From assembly GCA_035942035.1 (NCBI GenBank), contig DASZDK010000092.1, forward strand, positions 1 through 5,693: 5,693 bases of DNA. The letters are read 5' to 3'. Shown in pieces: positions 5,651-5,693 of the stretch. Position numbers and translations under genes: made by a program. The DNA is from JAHWJR01 sp035942035. Lineage in GTDB: Bacteria > Actinomycetota > Acidimicrobiia > Acidimicrobiales > CADCSY01. The notes under the pieces are model-generated. The model was not told the origin of the DNA and did not search any database. It was given only the letters and a program-made list of their open reading frames with translations. Each line of letters begins with the position of its first letter. The first letter of the stretch is position 1.

Positions 5651-5693
5651 ACGCCTTCGTCCACAGGGAGTGGTGGCAGCCCGGAAGGATCTC

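Noticed and set aside
4275..5651. A 458-codon open frame on the plus strand opposite livK
   Set aside because: It is the antisense of a clear binding-protein gene. Its translation is a Val/Gly/Asp/Leu-rich low-complexity product typical of the reverse strand of a high-GC gene, with no recognisable domain.

Overview
This GC-rich window (codon third positions strongly G/C) looks like chromosomal DNA of a high-GC actinobacterium. An acidimicrobial lineage is my best guess. It rests on the C-terminus of the HemQ-like protein and on the Thr/Glu-rich linker behind the lipobox of the binding protein; both are impressions from memory, not a search result. I see no mobile element, CRISPR array, tRNA or rRNA.

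Layout. Bases 1-168 are the last 55 codons of a chlorite-dismutase-family protein, probably the coproheme decarboxylase HemQ. After 24 bases comes a tightly packed plus-strand operon for a branched-chain-amino-acid type (HAAT family) ABC importer: permease livH (193-1467), permease livM (1499-2491), ATPase livG (2481-3404) and ATPase livF (3401-4198). The livM/livG and livG/livF pairs overlap. The livH/livM junction holds a possible 12-codon mini-ORF that overlaps both neighbours. A perfect 15-bp hairpin (4227-4260) closes the operon. On the minus strand, converging on that same hairpin, lies livK (5570 down to 4278), the lipoprotein substrate-binding subunit, with its own upstream region running to the right edge.

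How it works together. LivK, lipid-anchored outside the membrane, would capture the ligand and deliver it to the LivH-LivM channel, while LivG and LivF hydrolyse ATP in the cytoplasm. All five parts of one importer are present. The binding protein sits on its own transcription unit, so its expression can be set separately. The substrate is likely leucine/isoleucine/valine or another small amino acid or amide, but sequence alone does not fix it.

The most unusual point is LivH: about 130 extra N-terminal residues made of a signal peptide and a carboxypeptidase-regulatory-like (Ig-fold) domain fused ahead of an otherwise normal permease. Smaller oddities are acidic tails on LivG and LivF, the junction mini-ORF, and a hairpin plus palindrome in the livK leader. 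I found no convincing wholly new system here.
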